Assembly (NCBI GenBank): GCA_016720855.1
Contig: JADKJU010000001.1
Span: forward strand, 1,543,501 to 1,607,500
Direction: 5' to 3'
Length of the DNA stretch: 64,000 bases
Source: Betaproteobacteria bacterium
GTDB lineage: Bacteria; Pseudomonadota; Gammaproteobacteria; Burkholderiales; Usitatibacteraceae
Shown: positions 42,345 to 51,199 of the stretch, piece by piece
How the letters are laid out: every line of letters starts with the position of its first letter
Position numbering within the stretch: the stretch's first letter is position 1
Position numbers and translations under genes: made by a program
The notes under the pieces: generated by a model
Databases searched by the model: none
What the model was told of the DNA's origin: nothing
What the model saw: the letters and a program-made list of their open reading frames with translations, nothing else

Positions 42345-43448
42345 CTACGGGTGCCCGGCGGTCATCGGGTACGACGGCACATTGGGAGAACGGCTCCCGC
42401 GGTCGATGACGATCGCCGACCAGTTTCCGGAATCGGCGGCCTGTCTCAGGATCGTGCGATACCGGTCCAGGAGCTGGGCGTCGTAGGGGGACGCCCCGTA
42501 GTAGAAAAGGTAGTCCGGCAGGCTGGAGACCCCGCAATGGCCCTGGAAGGCGCAGGCGTTCAGCACTCGCGTGTTGTTCTCCCCGCACGCATAGCCGTAC
42601 TCGCAGGCGAGCAGCAGAGCGGCGTTCATGAATGCGCGGTTCTCGATCGGTTCCTGGTCGGGTCCGATGCGGACCGTGAGGTCGCGAAAGGAATTGGCGA
42701 GCACTCGCCCCGCAATCGCGATGGCCTCGGGATCGCGGGAGGAGAACGCGTCCCTGATCGAGGCGAGCTGCGCCTCGTTGAGCGTCGGCCCCGCCCGGCC
42801 GGGCGTGCTGGCGCTGCGGCGCTCCTGCCACATCTCCTGCTCGGCCTGCCACGCGCGCGCCTTGGGATCGCCCCCCGCCAACGAGTTCTTCAGCATCTGC
42901 GCGAGCTCCGCTTCCGTGATCGCGATCCCCGCAAGCCCCGCACACTGGTCGGCCGTCGCCTTGTCGAAGGCCTCCAGGCGCTGGGCGCGGCGCGGGTCGC
43001 CCTCGGGAAGGCTGGCCGCGATCTGCTGGCGGCGCTCTTGCATCTGCGCCGTGTACTGTTGCGGGCGAGGCTGCCCGCCGCCCCTGCGATCGGCCACCGT
43101 GGCGCAGGCGCGCAGGATCCGATAGAGGAAGTACTGCCCCTCGGGGGTTTCGCCCTCCGCCGTGCCCTTGAGGCGATCGTAGATCGGCTTGTAGGCGAGG
43201 GAGTTGCCGAAATCGCGCGCCAGCGGCGAAGCGGTGGCCGTCGAGACGGACGTCGGGCGAAGGAAGTTGGACGTCCGGCTCATTTCACCCGGGCCGGGAA
43301 CGACCGGCGGCGGCGGTCGCACGACAGCCGCGTTGACGGCCGGGGCGGTGACGGCGGGCGCGGTCGCCGGCATCGGACGCAAGAGGTCCCATGCCAGGAC
43401 GCCGACGGCGCCAAGCGCGACGATCGCCAGCAGGTGCTGGCGGTTCAA
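42345..43448 (-). CDS. Membrane-anchored protein of unknown function
   Basis: A 367-residue protein with an N-terminal hydrophobic helix (LLAIVALGAVGVLAW), a Pro/Ala linker and a helical, mostly soluble remainder with Cys pairs (YGYACGENN; CAFQGHCG). The start is a TTG at 43448: GGAGG lies seven bases upstream, and TTGA is shared with the stop of the GMC gene. I recognise no family. Confidence 0.65.
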   Translation of the reverse strand: MNRQHLLAIVALGAVGVLAWDLLRPMPATAPAVTAPAVNAAVVRPPPPVVPGPGEMSRTSNFLRPTSVSTATASPLARDFGNSLAYKPIYDRLKGTAEGETPEGQYFLYRILRACATVADRRGGGQPRPQQYTAQMQERRQQIAASLPEGDPRRAQRLEAFDKATADQCAGLAGIAITEAELAQMLKNSLAGGDPKARAWQAEQEMWQERRSASTPGRAGPTLNEAQLASIRDAFSSRDPEAIAIAGRVLANSFRDLTVRIGPDQEPIENRAFMNAALLLACEYGYACGENNTRVLNACAFQGHCGVSSLPDYLFYYGASPYDAQLLDRYRTILRQAADSGNWSAIVIDRGSRSPNVPSYPMTAGHP

Positions 43449-45055
43449 GGGCAGTCCTCCAGGATCATGCGCGCGCCTTTCTCCGCGATCATGTAGCACG
43501 GCGCATTCGTGTTGCCCGACGTGATGCGCGGCATGATCGATGCATCCACAACGCGCAGGCCCTCGATTCCGTGCACGCGCAGGCGCTCGTCCACCACGGC
43601 CAGGGGATCGCGCCCCATGCGGCAGGTGGAGACGGGGTGGAAGATGGTGGTGCCCAGCTCGCCCGCGGCCTTCACGAGGTCCGCATCCGCCTCGGCCGCA
43701 GGTCCCGGCCTCCATTCCTCGGGCGAGTACTTCGAGAGCGCCCCGGCGGCCATGATGCGCCTCGTGAAGCGCATGCCGTCGGCCGCCACCTGGCGGTCCG
43801 CGTCCGTGGACAGGTAGTTCACCTGGATCTCAGGGGCCGCACGCGGGTCCGTCGAGGTGATGCGCACCCAGCCTCGGGAGGTGGGCCTCAGGTTGCACAC
43901 GGAGGGGGTGATCGCCGGGAACGGATGCAGCGGCTCGCCGAACCGGTCCAGTGACAGCGGCTGCACGTGCCATTCGATGTTGGGCGTCGGCTGCGCGGGG
44001 TCGCTCTTCGCGAAGGCGCCCAGCTGCGAGGGCGGCATGGTGAGCGGGCCCGTCTTGAAGAATAGGTACTCCAGGCCCATCGCCGCCTTCCCCCACACGC
44101 TGTTCACGCGCTCGTTCAGCGTGGAAACGTTTCGCACCTTGTACACCATGCGGATCTGCAGGTGGTCGTGCAGGTTCTCGCCCACGCCGGCCAGTTCATG
44201 CAGGACGGGAATTCCGTGCCTGGCGAGCAGCGGCGCCGGCCCGATGCCCGAGAGCTGCAGGAGCTGCGGCGTGCCGATGGCGCCCGCGGCGAGGATCACC
44301 GCCTTGCGCGCCGTGGCCACCGACTCGCCCTGCCCTTCGGCCCCATAGGCCACGCCCGCGGCGCGGCGGCGGCCATCCCTTTCCTCCATCACGAGCTTCG
44401 TCGCATGCGCCTTCGTGACGACGGTGAGGTTCGGTCGCCCCATTGCGGGGCGCAGCCACGCGTTGGTGGCGCTCCAGCGCTTTCCGCGCTTCTGGTTCAT
44501 GTGGAAATACGCGTTGCCGAAGTTGTCGCCGCGGTTGAACTCGTCGATCTTCGGGATGCCGCACTCCACGGCCGCGTCGCGCCAGGCGTCCAGGATCTCC
44601 CAGCGCACGCGCGGTTCCTCCACCCGCAGCGCCCCGCCCGCGCCATGGAACTCGTTGGCGCCGGCGAAGAAATCCTCCGAGTCGCGGAAGATCGGCAGCA
44701 CGTCGTCCCACGACCAGCCCTTGTTGCCGAGGCTCGCCCAGTGATCGTAGTCCTCCTTCTGGCCGCGCATGTACACCATGGCGTTGATCGTGGAACAGCC
44801 GCCGAGCACGCGGCCGCGGGAGTAACCCAGTTGCCGCCCGTTGAGCCCCGCGTCGGGCGCGGTCCTGAAGCACCAGTCGGTGCGCGGGTTGCCGATGGTG
44901 TAGAGGTATCCCACCGGGATGGGAATCCAGAACCAGTCGTCCTGGCCGCCGGCTTCCAGGAGCAGAACGCTCGATTTTCCGTCGGCGGTAAGGCGGTTGG
45001 CGAGCACGCAGCCGGCGCTTCCGGCGCCCACGATCACGAAATCGAAAGCTTTCAT
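43445..45055 (-). CDS. GMC oxidoreductase, choline/alcohol dehydrogenase-like
   Basis: A 536-residue FAD alcohol dehydrogenase. It has FVIVGAGSAGCVLANRL, SRGRVLGGCSTINAMVYMRG, AAGAIGTPQLLQLSGIGP, and the closing GMC signature HPVSTCRMG, VDASIMPRITSGNTNAP. The active-site His follows in the usual place (FHPVS). It resembles choline or polyethylene-glycol dehydrogenases; the substrate is not determined. It differs clearly from the cholesterol-oxidase-like GMC at 37 kb. Confidence 0.9.
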   Translation of the reverse strand: MKAFDFVIVGAGSAGCVLANRLTADGKSSVLLLEAGGQDDWFWIPIPVGYLYTIGNPRTDWCFRTAPDAGLNGRQLGYSRGRVLGGCSTINAMVYMRGQKEDYDHWASLGNKGWSWDDVLPIFRDSEDFFAGANEFHGAGGALRVEEPRVRWEILDAWRDAAVECGIPKIDEFNRGDNFGNAYFHMNQKRGKRWSATNAWLRPAMGRPNLTVVTKAHATKLVMEERDGRRRAAGVAYGAEGQGESVATARKAVILAAGAIGTPQLLQLSGIGPAPLLARHGIPVLHELAGVGENLHDHLQIRMVYKVRNVSTLNERVNSVWGKAAMGLEYLFFKTGPLTMPPSQLGAFAKSDPAQPTPNIEWHVQPLSLDRFGEPLHPFPAITPSVCNLRPTSRGWVRITSTDPRAAPEIQVNYLSTDADRQVAADGMRFTRRIMAAGALSKYSPEEWRPGPAAEADADLVKAAGELGTTIFHPVSTCRMGRDPLAVVDERLRVHGIEGLRVVDASIMPRITSGNTNAPCYMIAEKGARMILEDCP

Positions 45056-45094
45056 GCTCCCCCTTTGCACAGCGTGCCGCCGTCGAACGCGGCC

Positions 45095-45805
45095 TCAGTC
45101 GGCCTTCAGGCGGCGCGTCTTCTTCAGGTACCAGGTGCCGAGCCAGAGCAGCGCGAGGAGCCCGACGACGCCCGAGACGTTGAAGATGACGTCCCACGAA
45201 TCGTCGAGCTCGCGTTCCTCGAGGATGTTGGAGATGGTGAGAACCGCGATCCCGAGGAGCCACGCGAACGGCGTTCCATACTCCTTCACCACCACCCGCC
45301 GCCAGCGGAAAGGCATGGCGCGAATCGTCGCCGCAAGGCCCTTCCAGCGCACGCCGAAGCGCGGCGTGCGCTCGCAGTAGCGGCGGAAGTCGTCGCCGAA
45401 CTTGGCGCCCAGGAAATCCTCCTCGGCGCTCACGATGCAGTGGTAGGCGAAGATGAACAGCACGGGGGCCGCGATGAGCGCGGTCAGCGAATCGGCCGCG
45501 ATGGCGAGCCCGAAGATGATGAGGAGGTTGCCCAGGTAGAGGGGATTGCGGCAATGGGCGAAGAGCCCGCCCGTGACGAGCTCGTCCGCGTACACCTTTC
45601 CCCCCCGCCCGCCCCGGACGATGTAGTCCAGCCCGATGGTCATGGCCCGCACCGTCTGGCCCGCCGCCGCGACGACCAGGCCCAGGCCCGCGGCGAGGAA
45701 CGTCGAGGAGAACGTCTCCGGTCCCTCCACGAAGGCGATGACGATCGCGGAGGGGAAGAGCAGGTTGCGGTAGCGGAAGAAGAACTGGCCGAGCCTGACG
45801 ATCAT
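45095..45805 (-). CDS. Isoprenylcysteine-carboxylmethyltransferase-like membrane methyltransferase
   Basis: A 236-residue membrane protein whose middle part (AHCRNPLYLGNLLIIFGLAIA, then FAYHCIVSAEEDFLGAKFGDDFRRYCERTPRF) is the SAM-binding pattern of ICMT/PEMT-like enzymes. About six helices are predicted. It starts at ATG 45805, sharing ATGA with the cmoA stop. Substrate unknown; a lipid or quinone-like small molecule is possible. Confidence 0.8.
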   Translation of the reverse strand: MIVRLGQFFFRYRNLLFPSAIVIAFVEGPETFSSTFLAAGLGLVVAAAGQTVRAMTIGLDYIVRGGRGGKVYADELVTGGLFAHCRNPLYLGNLLIIFGLAIAADSLTALIAAPVLFIFAYHCIVSAEEDFLGAKFGDDFRRYCERTPRFGVRWKGLAATIRAMPFRWRRVVVKEYGTPFAWLLGIAVLTISNILEERELDDSWDVIFNVSGVVGLLALLWLGTWYLKKTRRLKAD

Positions 45806-46551
45806 TTGACGGCCACGATGCCGCAGAAGTTGTACCACTTGAAGAAGACGTCCACGTAGCGAAAGCCCGTGCGCAGCAGCAGCTCGCGGTTCTCCAGCAG
45901 CTTGTAGGGGATGAGGACGTTCTCGAGCGCCTCGCGTTTCTGCGTGATCTCTATGTCGCTGTAGCCGTTGCGCCGCTTGAGGTCGTAGTAGTACTTGATG
46001 AACTGCCGGTTGAAGAGCGAATCCTCGCCCAGCACCTTTTCCACGAGGATGAGGCAGCCGTTGTCGTTCATCCCCTGCAGCAGGTCCTTCATCAGCCGCT
46101 CGCGGTTCAGGGGCCGCAGGAACTGGAGCGTGAGGATCAGCAGCACGACCGACGCGTTCTCGATCCGGCAGCCTTCGTTCAGGTCCGCGACCTCCAGGCG
46201 CAGCGGCCGCTTCATTCCGGCGGCCACGAGCTTCTCGCGGCAGCGCTCGAGCATCTCCTGCGCATTGTCGATGCCCACGAATTCGACGGTGGGGTCGATG
46301 ACGGGATCGAGAACCTCGAGCGTCGTGCCCGTGGCGCAGCCCAGGTCGTAGATGCGCGAGCCCGGCGTGGCGTAGTCCGCGGCGATCTCCGTGATCATGC
46401 GCTGCGTCTCGCCGTAGAAGGGCACGGAGCGCGAGACCATGTCGTCGAACACCGTCGCCACCTGCTTGTTGAACTTGAAGTCCGTCACGTCGCCCAGCGG
46501 CTCGCTGAAGACCTTGTCGGTCGGGACTTTCGGGGGAACGTTCTTGTCCAC
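45802..46551 (-). CDS. cmoA: Carboxy-S-adenosyl-L-methionine synthase
   Basis: A 249-residue class I methyltransferase-fold enzyme of the CmoA type: FDDMVSRSVPFYGETQRMI, IYDLGCATGTTLEVL, and VVLLILTLQFL. CmoA turns SAM and prephenate into carboxy-SAM, which CmoB uses to modify U34 of tRNAs. cmoB is not in this window. The start is the GTG at 46551; the extra frame upstream has no family match. Confidence 0.88.
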   Translation of the reverse strand: MDKNVPPKVPTDKVFSEPLGDVTDFKFNKQVATVFDDMVSRSVPFYGETQRMITEIAADYATPGSRIYDLGCATGTTLEVLDPVIDPTVEFVGIDNAQEMLERCREKLVAAGMKRPLRLEVADLNEGCRIENASVVLLILTLQFLRPLNRERLMKDLLQGMNDNGCLILVEKVLGEDSLFNRQFIKYYYDLKRRNGYSDIEITQKREALENVLIPYKLLENRELLLRTGFRYVDVFFKWYNFCGIVAVK

Positions 46552-46580
46552 GGGCTCTTTTCCTTTCGGTTCGCGGCGGT

Positions 46581-47510
46581 TCAGGTGGCGGGGCGCGCCG
46601 CGCGGCGTGCTTCGTAGGTCTTGAGGTGCGTGTAGGCCATCGCGAGCACCGCGTCGTCCAGGCCGTGCCTGCGCGCCAGGTCGAGCATGAAGCCGACGAT
46701 GTGATCGGCCTCGACGGGCTTGCCCGCCTCCATGTCGCGCAGCATCGAGGCGCTCTGCGGGCCCGGCGTGGTCAGGCGCTTCACGGCGAACTCCACGGAC
46801 TGGGCGCGCGGCGGGTGTCCCTGCGCGCGGGCGATCGCGACGTTCGCCTCGAGCGCGCGCATGACAATCGCGCGGCCGTCGGGGGCCGTCATGATCTCCG
46901 CCACGTTGCCCCGGAAAAGGCAGGTCGTCGCCGCGAGCGCGGACAGGAAGGTGATCTTCTCCCACAGGTCCTGCAGGATGTCCTCCGACCACGTCCAGTC
47001 GATGGCCGTTTTCGCCAGCGCGTCGGCGAACGCCTGCGCGCGGGCGGATTTCGACCGGTCGCGCTCGCCGAAGAGGATGCGGTTGAGCGGCTCCATGTGC
47101 TTCACGGTGCCGTCCGGTGCGAGGCTCACGTTGATCTGGCAGGTTCCGCCCATCACCTTCGCCGCGCCGAAGCGCGCGTCCAGCCGGTCAAGGTGCGCCA
47201 GGCCGTTCAGGAGCGGCAGCACGGCGCAATCGCCCGCCATGGCCGGCGCGATGGCATCGAGGGCCGAGTCGAGGTCGTAAGCCTTGCAGGTGAAGAGGAC
47301 GAGGTCGTAGCCGGGTTTCAGCTCCTGCGCCACCACCGTCCTTGCTGCAATGCGTGCATTGCCCAGCGGGCTTTCGATCACCAGCCCGTCCCGGGCGATA
47401 GTCTCGCGGCGCTTCGGCCGGACGAGGAATGTGGCGTCAACGCCCGCCTGCGCGAGGCGGCCGCCGAAGTAGCCGCCGATGCCGCCGGCGCCGAGTATCA
47501 GGAGTTTCAT
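46581..47510 (-). CDS. panE: 2-dehydropantoate 2-reductase family protein
   Basis: A 309-residue ketopantoate reductase-type enzyme with NADPH site LLILGAGGIGGYFGGRLA, the catalytic Lys region WEKITFLSALAATTCL and Ser/Glu segment near GKPVEADHIVGFML. It could make pantoate for coenzyme A; paralogues with other substrates are common, so panE is a family-level name. Confidence 0.83.
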   Translation of the reverse strand: MKLLILGAGGIGGYFGGRLAQAGVDATFLVRPKRRETIARDGLVIESPLGNARIAARTVVAQELKPGYDLVLFTCKAYDLDSALDAIAPAMAGDCAVLPLLNGLAHLDRLDARFGAAKVMGGTCQINVSLAPDGTVKHMEPLNRILFGERDRSKSARAQAFADALAKTAIDWTWSEDILQDLWEKITFLSALAATTCLFRGNVAEIMTAPDGRAIVMRALEANVAIARAQGHPPRAQSVEFAVKRLTTPGPQSASMLRDMEAGKPVEADHIVGFMLDLARRHGLDDAVLAMAYTHLKTYEARRAARPAT

Positions 47511-47552
47511 GGGGTCGAGGGGGAGAGTTGAGGGACAGACCTTCAATGGCCG

Positions 47553-48404
47553 CTAAGGATCAGTTCCTTGGCGGCTGGATTCGGCGAAGCCACGGCGCTT
47601 CACGAGCGCATCGATTTCCCTGAGCGTCTCGAGCAGTTCACGCATGCGCGCCAGGGGCCAGGCATTGGGTCCGTCGGAGAGCGCTTTCGACGGATCGGGG
47701 TGGGTTTCCATGAACACGCCCGAAATGCCCGTGGCAACCGCCGCCCGCGCAAGCACGGGGACGAACTCGCGCTGCCCGCCCGAGGTGGTGCCCTGCCCGC
47801 CCGGCAGCTGCACGGAGTGGGTCGCGTCCATCACGACCGGGCAGCCGGTCTCGCGCAGGATGGCGAGCGAGCGCATGTCGGAGACGAGGTTGTTGTAGCC
47901 GAAGGAGGCGCCGCGCTCGCAGACCATGATGTTGTCCTGCCCGCTCGCCTCCCGCGCCTTGTCCACCACGTTCTTCATGTCGTGAGGCGCGAGGAACTGG
48001 CCTTTCTTGATGTTCACGGGCTTGCCCGCCATCGCGACGGCACGGATGAAATCCGTCTGCCGGCAGAGGAACGCGGGCGTCTGCAGGACATCGACGAATT
48101 TCGCGACCTCGGTCACTTCCTGGCTGGTATGCACGTCCGTGAGCACCGGGACCCCGATCGTCTTCCTGACCTTCGCCAGGATCTCGAGGCCCTTTTCCAT
48201 CCCCGGGCCGCGGAAGGACGCACCGCTCGACCGGTTGGCCTTGTCGTAGGAGGACTTGAAGATGAACGGGATGCCCAGGGCGCCAGTCATCTCCTTCAGT
48301 TGCCCGGCGACATCCATCTGCAGCTGCTCGCTCTCCACCACGCACGGCCCGGCGATGAGAAAGAACGGCTTGTCGAGGCCAGCGTCGAATCCGCAGAGCT
48401 TCAT
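47553..48404 (-). CDS. kdsA: 3-deoxy-8-phosphooctulonate synthase
   Basis: A 283-residue enzyme that joins phosphoenolpyruvate and arabinose 5-phosphate to make Kdo-8-phosphate for LPS. Key parts are FLIAGPCVVESEQ, SSYDKANRSSGASFRGPGM, TDVHTSQE, VMDATHSVQLPGG and METHPDPSKALSDGPN. A Cys in GPCVVES instead of the Asn of E. coli marks the metal-dependent class. It follows pyrG, but eno is not next to it. Confidence 0.96.
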   Translation of the reverse strand: MKLCGFDAGLDKPFFLIAGPCVVESEQLQMDVAGQLKEMTGALGIPFIFKSSYDKANRSSGASFRGPGMEKGLEILAKVRKTIGVPVLTDVHTSQEVTEVAKFVDVLQTPAFLCRQTDFIRAVAMAGKPVNIKKGQFLAPHDMKNVVDKAREASGQDNIMVCERGASFGYNNLVSDMRSLAILRETGCPVVMDATHSVQLPGGQGTTSGGQREFVPVLARAAVATGISGVFMETHPDPSKALSDGPNAWPLARMRELLETLREIDALVKRRGFAESSRQGTDP

Positions 48405-48409
48405 GTGAC

Positions 48410-48460
48410 CTGCTTCATCCGTGTTTATCCGATTTCATCCGTGTTCATCCGTGTCCCGGC
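48410..48460. repeat. Short direct repeats of the CATCCGTGT type
   Basis: The 85-bp gap between kdsA and pyrG contains TCATCCGTGTTTATCC, TCATCCGTGTTC and ATCCGTGTCC in close succession (about 48416-48453). They may be a decayed short repeat or part of the kdsA leader. Function unknown. Confidence 0.5.
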
Positions 48461-48489
48461 CTTGCAGCCGCGTCACTCGATGAACGCAA

Positions 48490-50160
48490 TCACGCGGCGG
48501 AGCCGCCAATGACCTTCAGCCCCGGTTCCGGCACGCGCTTCCTGCGCTGCTCGAGCGCCGCCTTCACGTAGGAAATGAAGAGCGGATGCCCGCTACGCGG
48601 CGTGGAGGTGAATTCCGGGTGGTACTGGCAACCGAAGAACCACGGGTGGTCCGGGCGCTCGGCCATCTCCACCAGGTTCTCGGCCTTCGTACGCGCGCTG
48701 ATCGCGAGCCCCGCGGATTCCAGCCGCGCCACGTACTGGTCGTTCACCTCGTAGCGGTGGCGGTGGCGCTCCGATACCGCATCGGTGCCGTAGATCCGGT
48801 GCGCGAGCGTGCCCTTCTTCACGGTGCACGGCTGCGCACCCAGGCGCATGGTGCCGCCCAGATGGGACCTGGCGTCGCGGCGCTCCACCTTGCCGTCACG
48901 GTCCTGCCATTCGGTGATGAGGGCCACCACCGGGTGCGGCGTATCCGGGTCGAACTCCGTGGAATTGGCGCCCTCGAGGCCGCACAGGTCGCGCGCCGCC
49001 TCGATGACGGCGATCTGCATGCCCAGGCAGATGCCGAGGTAGGGCACCTTGTGCTCGCGCGCGTAGCGCACCGAGGCGATCTTGCCCTCGATTCCGCGCT
49101 TGCCGAAACCGCCGGGGACGAGGATCGCATCCATGTCCTTGAGCATTTCCGTGCCGCGCGCCTCGATCTGCTCGGAATCGACGTAGTGGATCTTCACCCG
49201 CGTGCGCGTGTGGATGCCGGCGTGGATGAGCGATTCCGAGAGGCTCTTGTAGGAATCCTGCAGGTCCACGTACTTGCCGACCATGGCGATATCGACCTCG
49301 TGCTCCGGATTCTCGAGCGCGTCCACGATCCCGTCCCACATCGACAGGTCGGCCGGATAGGCGGCGAGGTCGAGCTTCCTGCACACGATCTCGTCCAGCC
49401 CCTGCTTGTGCAGCATCGTCGGGATCTTGTAGATGGAGCTCACGTCGTAGCAGGAGATGACCGAGCGCACGTCCACGTTGGTGAAGAGCGCGATCTTCCT
49501 CCTTTCCTCCTCCGGGACGGGCTGCTCGGAGCGGCACATCACGATGTCGGGCTGGATGCCGATGCCGCGCAGCTCCTTCACGGAATGCTGCGTGGGCTTG
49601 GTCTTGATCTCGCCCACGCTCGCCAGGTGCGGCACGAGCGTCAGGTGCATGTAGCAGGTGTTGTTGCGGCCCTCCTCGATGCCCATCTGGCGGATCGCCT
49701 CGAGGAACGGGAGCGACTCGATGTCGCCCACGGTGCCGCCGATCTCGATGATGCCGACGTCCACGTCCTTGCAGGCCGCCTTCACGCTCAGCTTGATCTC
49801 GTCGGTGATGTGCGGGATCACCTGCACCGTGCCGCCCAGGTAGTCGCCGCGGCGCTCCTTGTTGATGACGCGCTCGTAGATCTGGCCGGTGGTGAAGTTG
49901 TTGAGCTTCTTCATCTTGGAGGAGACGAAGCGCTCGTAGTGGCCGAGGTCCAGGTCCGTTTCCGCGCCGTCTTCCGTGACGAACACCTCGCCGTGCTGGA
50001 ACGGCGACATCGTGCCCGGGTCCACGTTGATGTACGGGTCGAGCTTGACGAGGGTGACCTTGATCTTGCGCGATTCCAGGATCGCGGCGAGGGAGGCGGC
50101 GGCGATGCCCTTGCCGAGGGAGGAGACCACACCGCCCGTTACAAAGACATACTTGGTCAT
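48490..50160 (-). CDS. pyrG: CTP synthase
   Basis: A 556-residue enzyme that aminates UTP to CTP. The N-terminal synthase domain begins KYVFVTGGVVSSLGKGIAAAS and holds SPFQHGEVFVTEDGAE. The C-terminal glutaminase has the nucleophile Cys in LGICLGMQ and the His-Glu pair in GCQYHPEF. It precedes kdsA on the same strand as usual. Confidence 0.97.
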   Translation of the reverse strand: MTKYVFVTGGVVSSLGKGIAAASLAAILESRKIKVTLVKLDPYINVDPGTMSPFQHGEVFVTEDGAETDLDLGHYERFVSSKMKKLNNFTTGQIYERVINKERRGDYLGGTVQVIPHITDEIKLSVKAACKDVDVGIIEIGGTVGDIESLPFLEAIRQMGIEEGRNNTCYMHLTLVPHLASVGEIKTKPTQHSVKELRGIGIQPDIVMCRSEQPVPEEERRKIALFTNVDVRSVISCYDVSSIYKIPTMLHKQGLDEIVCRKLDLAAYPADLSMWDGIVDALENPEHEVDIAMVGKYVDLQDSYKSLSESLIHAGIHTRTRVKIHYVDSEQIEARGTEMLKDMDAILVPGGFGKRGIEGKIASVRYAREHKVPYLGICLGMQIAVIEAARDLCGLEGANSTEFDPDTPHPVVALITEWQDRDGKVERRDARSHLGGTMRLGAQPCTVKKGTLAHRIYGTDAVSERHRHRYEVNDQYVARLESAGLAISARTKAENLVEMAERPDHPWFFGCQYHPEFTSTPRSGHPLFISYVKAALEQRRKRVPEPGLKVIGGSAA

Positions 50161-50268
50161 TTCGATACCCCGGCTGGAAATTTGAATTTTACAGGGAAAT
50201 GGGAGATGCCGTGAACGGCGTTGGACCGGACGACAAGTCGCCGGTCAACGCCAGCAGACTCGACGGCA

Positions 50269-51114
50269 ATGGCAGAATCGCTCATGGCTCCCAAGATCGG
50301 CTGGACCCGGGAAGGCGTGAAGCGCTACCTGGTGCAGCGCTTCTACACGCGCTTCCACATGTCGCTGATCCTCGCGAGTTGCGGGCTTTCCGCGATGCTC
50401 ACGAGCTGGGCCCTGCTGCACGCCGGCGTCCACTCGATGCTCGGGCGCTACCCGGTCGCGATGTGCGTCGCCTACCTCACGTTCCTGTGCGGCGTATGGG
50501 CCTGGCTGCGCTACGTCGGGCTCGCGGAAGACGCCCGCTCCTCGCGCTCGTCGCTGGCCGACGGCGGAAGCCTGTCCGACATCTCCTGGGGAGGCGGGAG
50601 TTCGGGGTCGAGCGCATCCGGCGGAATTGCCAGGGGAGGAGGCGGTTCCTTCGATGGCGGAGGAGCAAGCGCGGCCTGGTCGGAGGGCGTGCGCGCGCCG
50701 GCGATCACGGCGAACCTGCAGACGCAGGCGCTGGCCGCAGTGTCCCCGTCGAAGTCGGGCGGCGGCGGCAGCAGCAGCTTCGGCGACCTCGGCGACCTGG
50801 ACGGCGACGGCATCGCCCTCCTCGTGCTTGCGGTCGCGCTCATTGCCGCCATCTTCGTCACCAGCGGTTGGCTCATCTGGTTCGCGCCCGACATCCTCTC
50901 GGAGGCGGCTTTCGGAGCAGTCCTCGCAGGTGGACTCGCGAGGCGATCGCGCGACCAGGATCCCGCCGGCTGGATCGCGGGCGTGGTGAAGAAGACCTGG
51001 TGGCCGTTCGCCGTCGTGCTCGCCGTCTCGATCGCCTTCGCGTGGTATGCCTCGGTGCACTTCCCCGCGGCACGCACGTTCCGCGAGGCGGTCGCGATGG
51101 CGCTCGTGCTGTAA
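50269..51114 (+). CDS. Membrane protein with Gly/Ser-rich linker, unknown function
   Basis: A protein of about 281 residues with two N-terminal helices (MSLILASCGLSAMLTSWALL; YPVAMCVAYLTFLCGVWAWL), a Gly/Ser-rich middle of about 100 residues with short GGGG and SSGSS runs, and two C-terminal helices. The start is uncertain: in-frame ATGs at 50221, 50269 and 50284, none with a good ribosome site. Its stop codon is the first part of a long hairpin (51113-51175). Confidence 0.65.
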   Translation: MAESLMAPKIGWTREGVKRYLVQRFYTRFHMSLILASCGLSAMLTSWALLHAGVHSMLGRYPVAMCVAYLTFLCGVWAWLRYVGLAEDARSSRSSLADGGSLSDISWGGGSSGSSASGGIARGGGGSFDGGGASAAWSEGVRAPAITANLQTQALAAVSPSKSGGGGSSSFGDLGDLDGDGIALLVLAVALIAAIFVTSGWLIWFAPDILSEAAFGAVLAGGLARRSRDQDPAGWIAGVVKKTWWPFAVVLAVSIAFAWYASVHFPAARTFREAVAMALVL

Positions 51115-51175
51115 TTCAAAGGGGTCGGATTACTTTGCACTGTTTCCGTGCAAAGTAATCCGACCCCTTTGAATT
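51113..51175. repeat. REP-like perfect hairpin (28-bp arms, 7-base loop)
   Basis: Bases 51113-51140 and 51148-51175 are exact inverse copies; the arms contain GGGGTCGGATTACTTTGCAC. Two further partial copies of the CCCTTTGAATTC end follow at 51178-51200. The form is that of repetitive extragenic palindromes moved by REP-associated transposases. It lies between convergent genes and may also stop transcription. Confidence 0.85.
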
Positions 51176-51199
51176 GACCCCTTTGAATTCCTTTGAATT

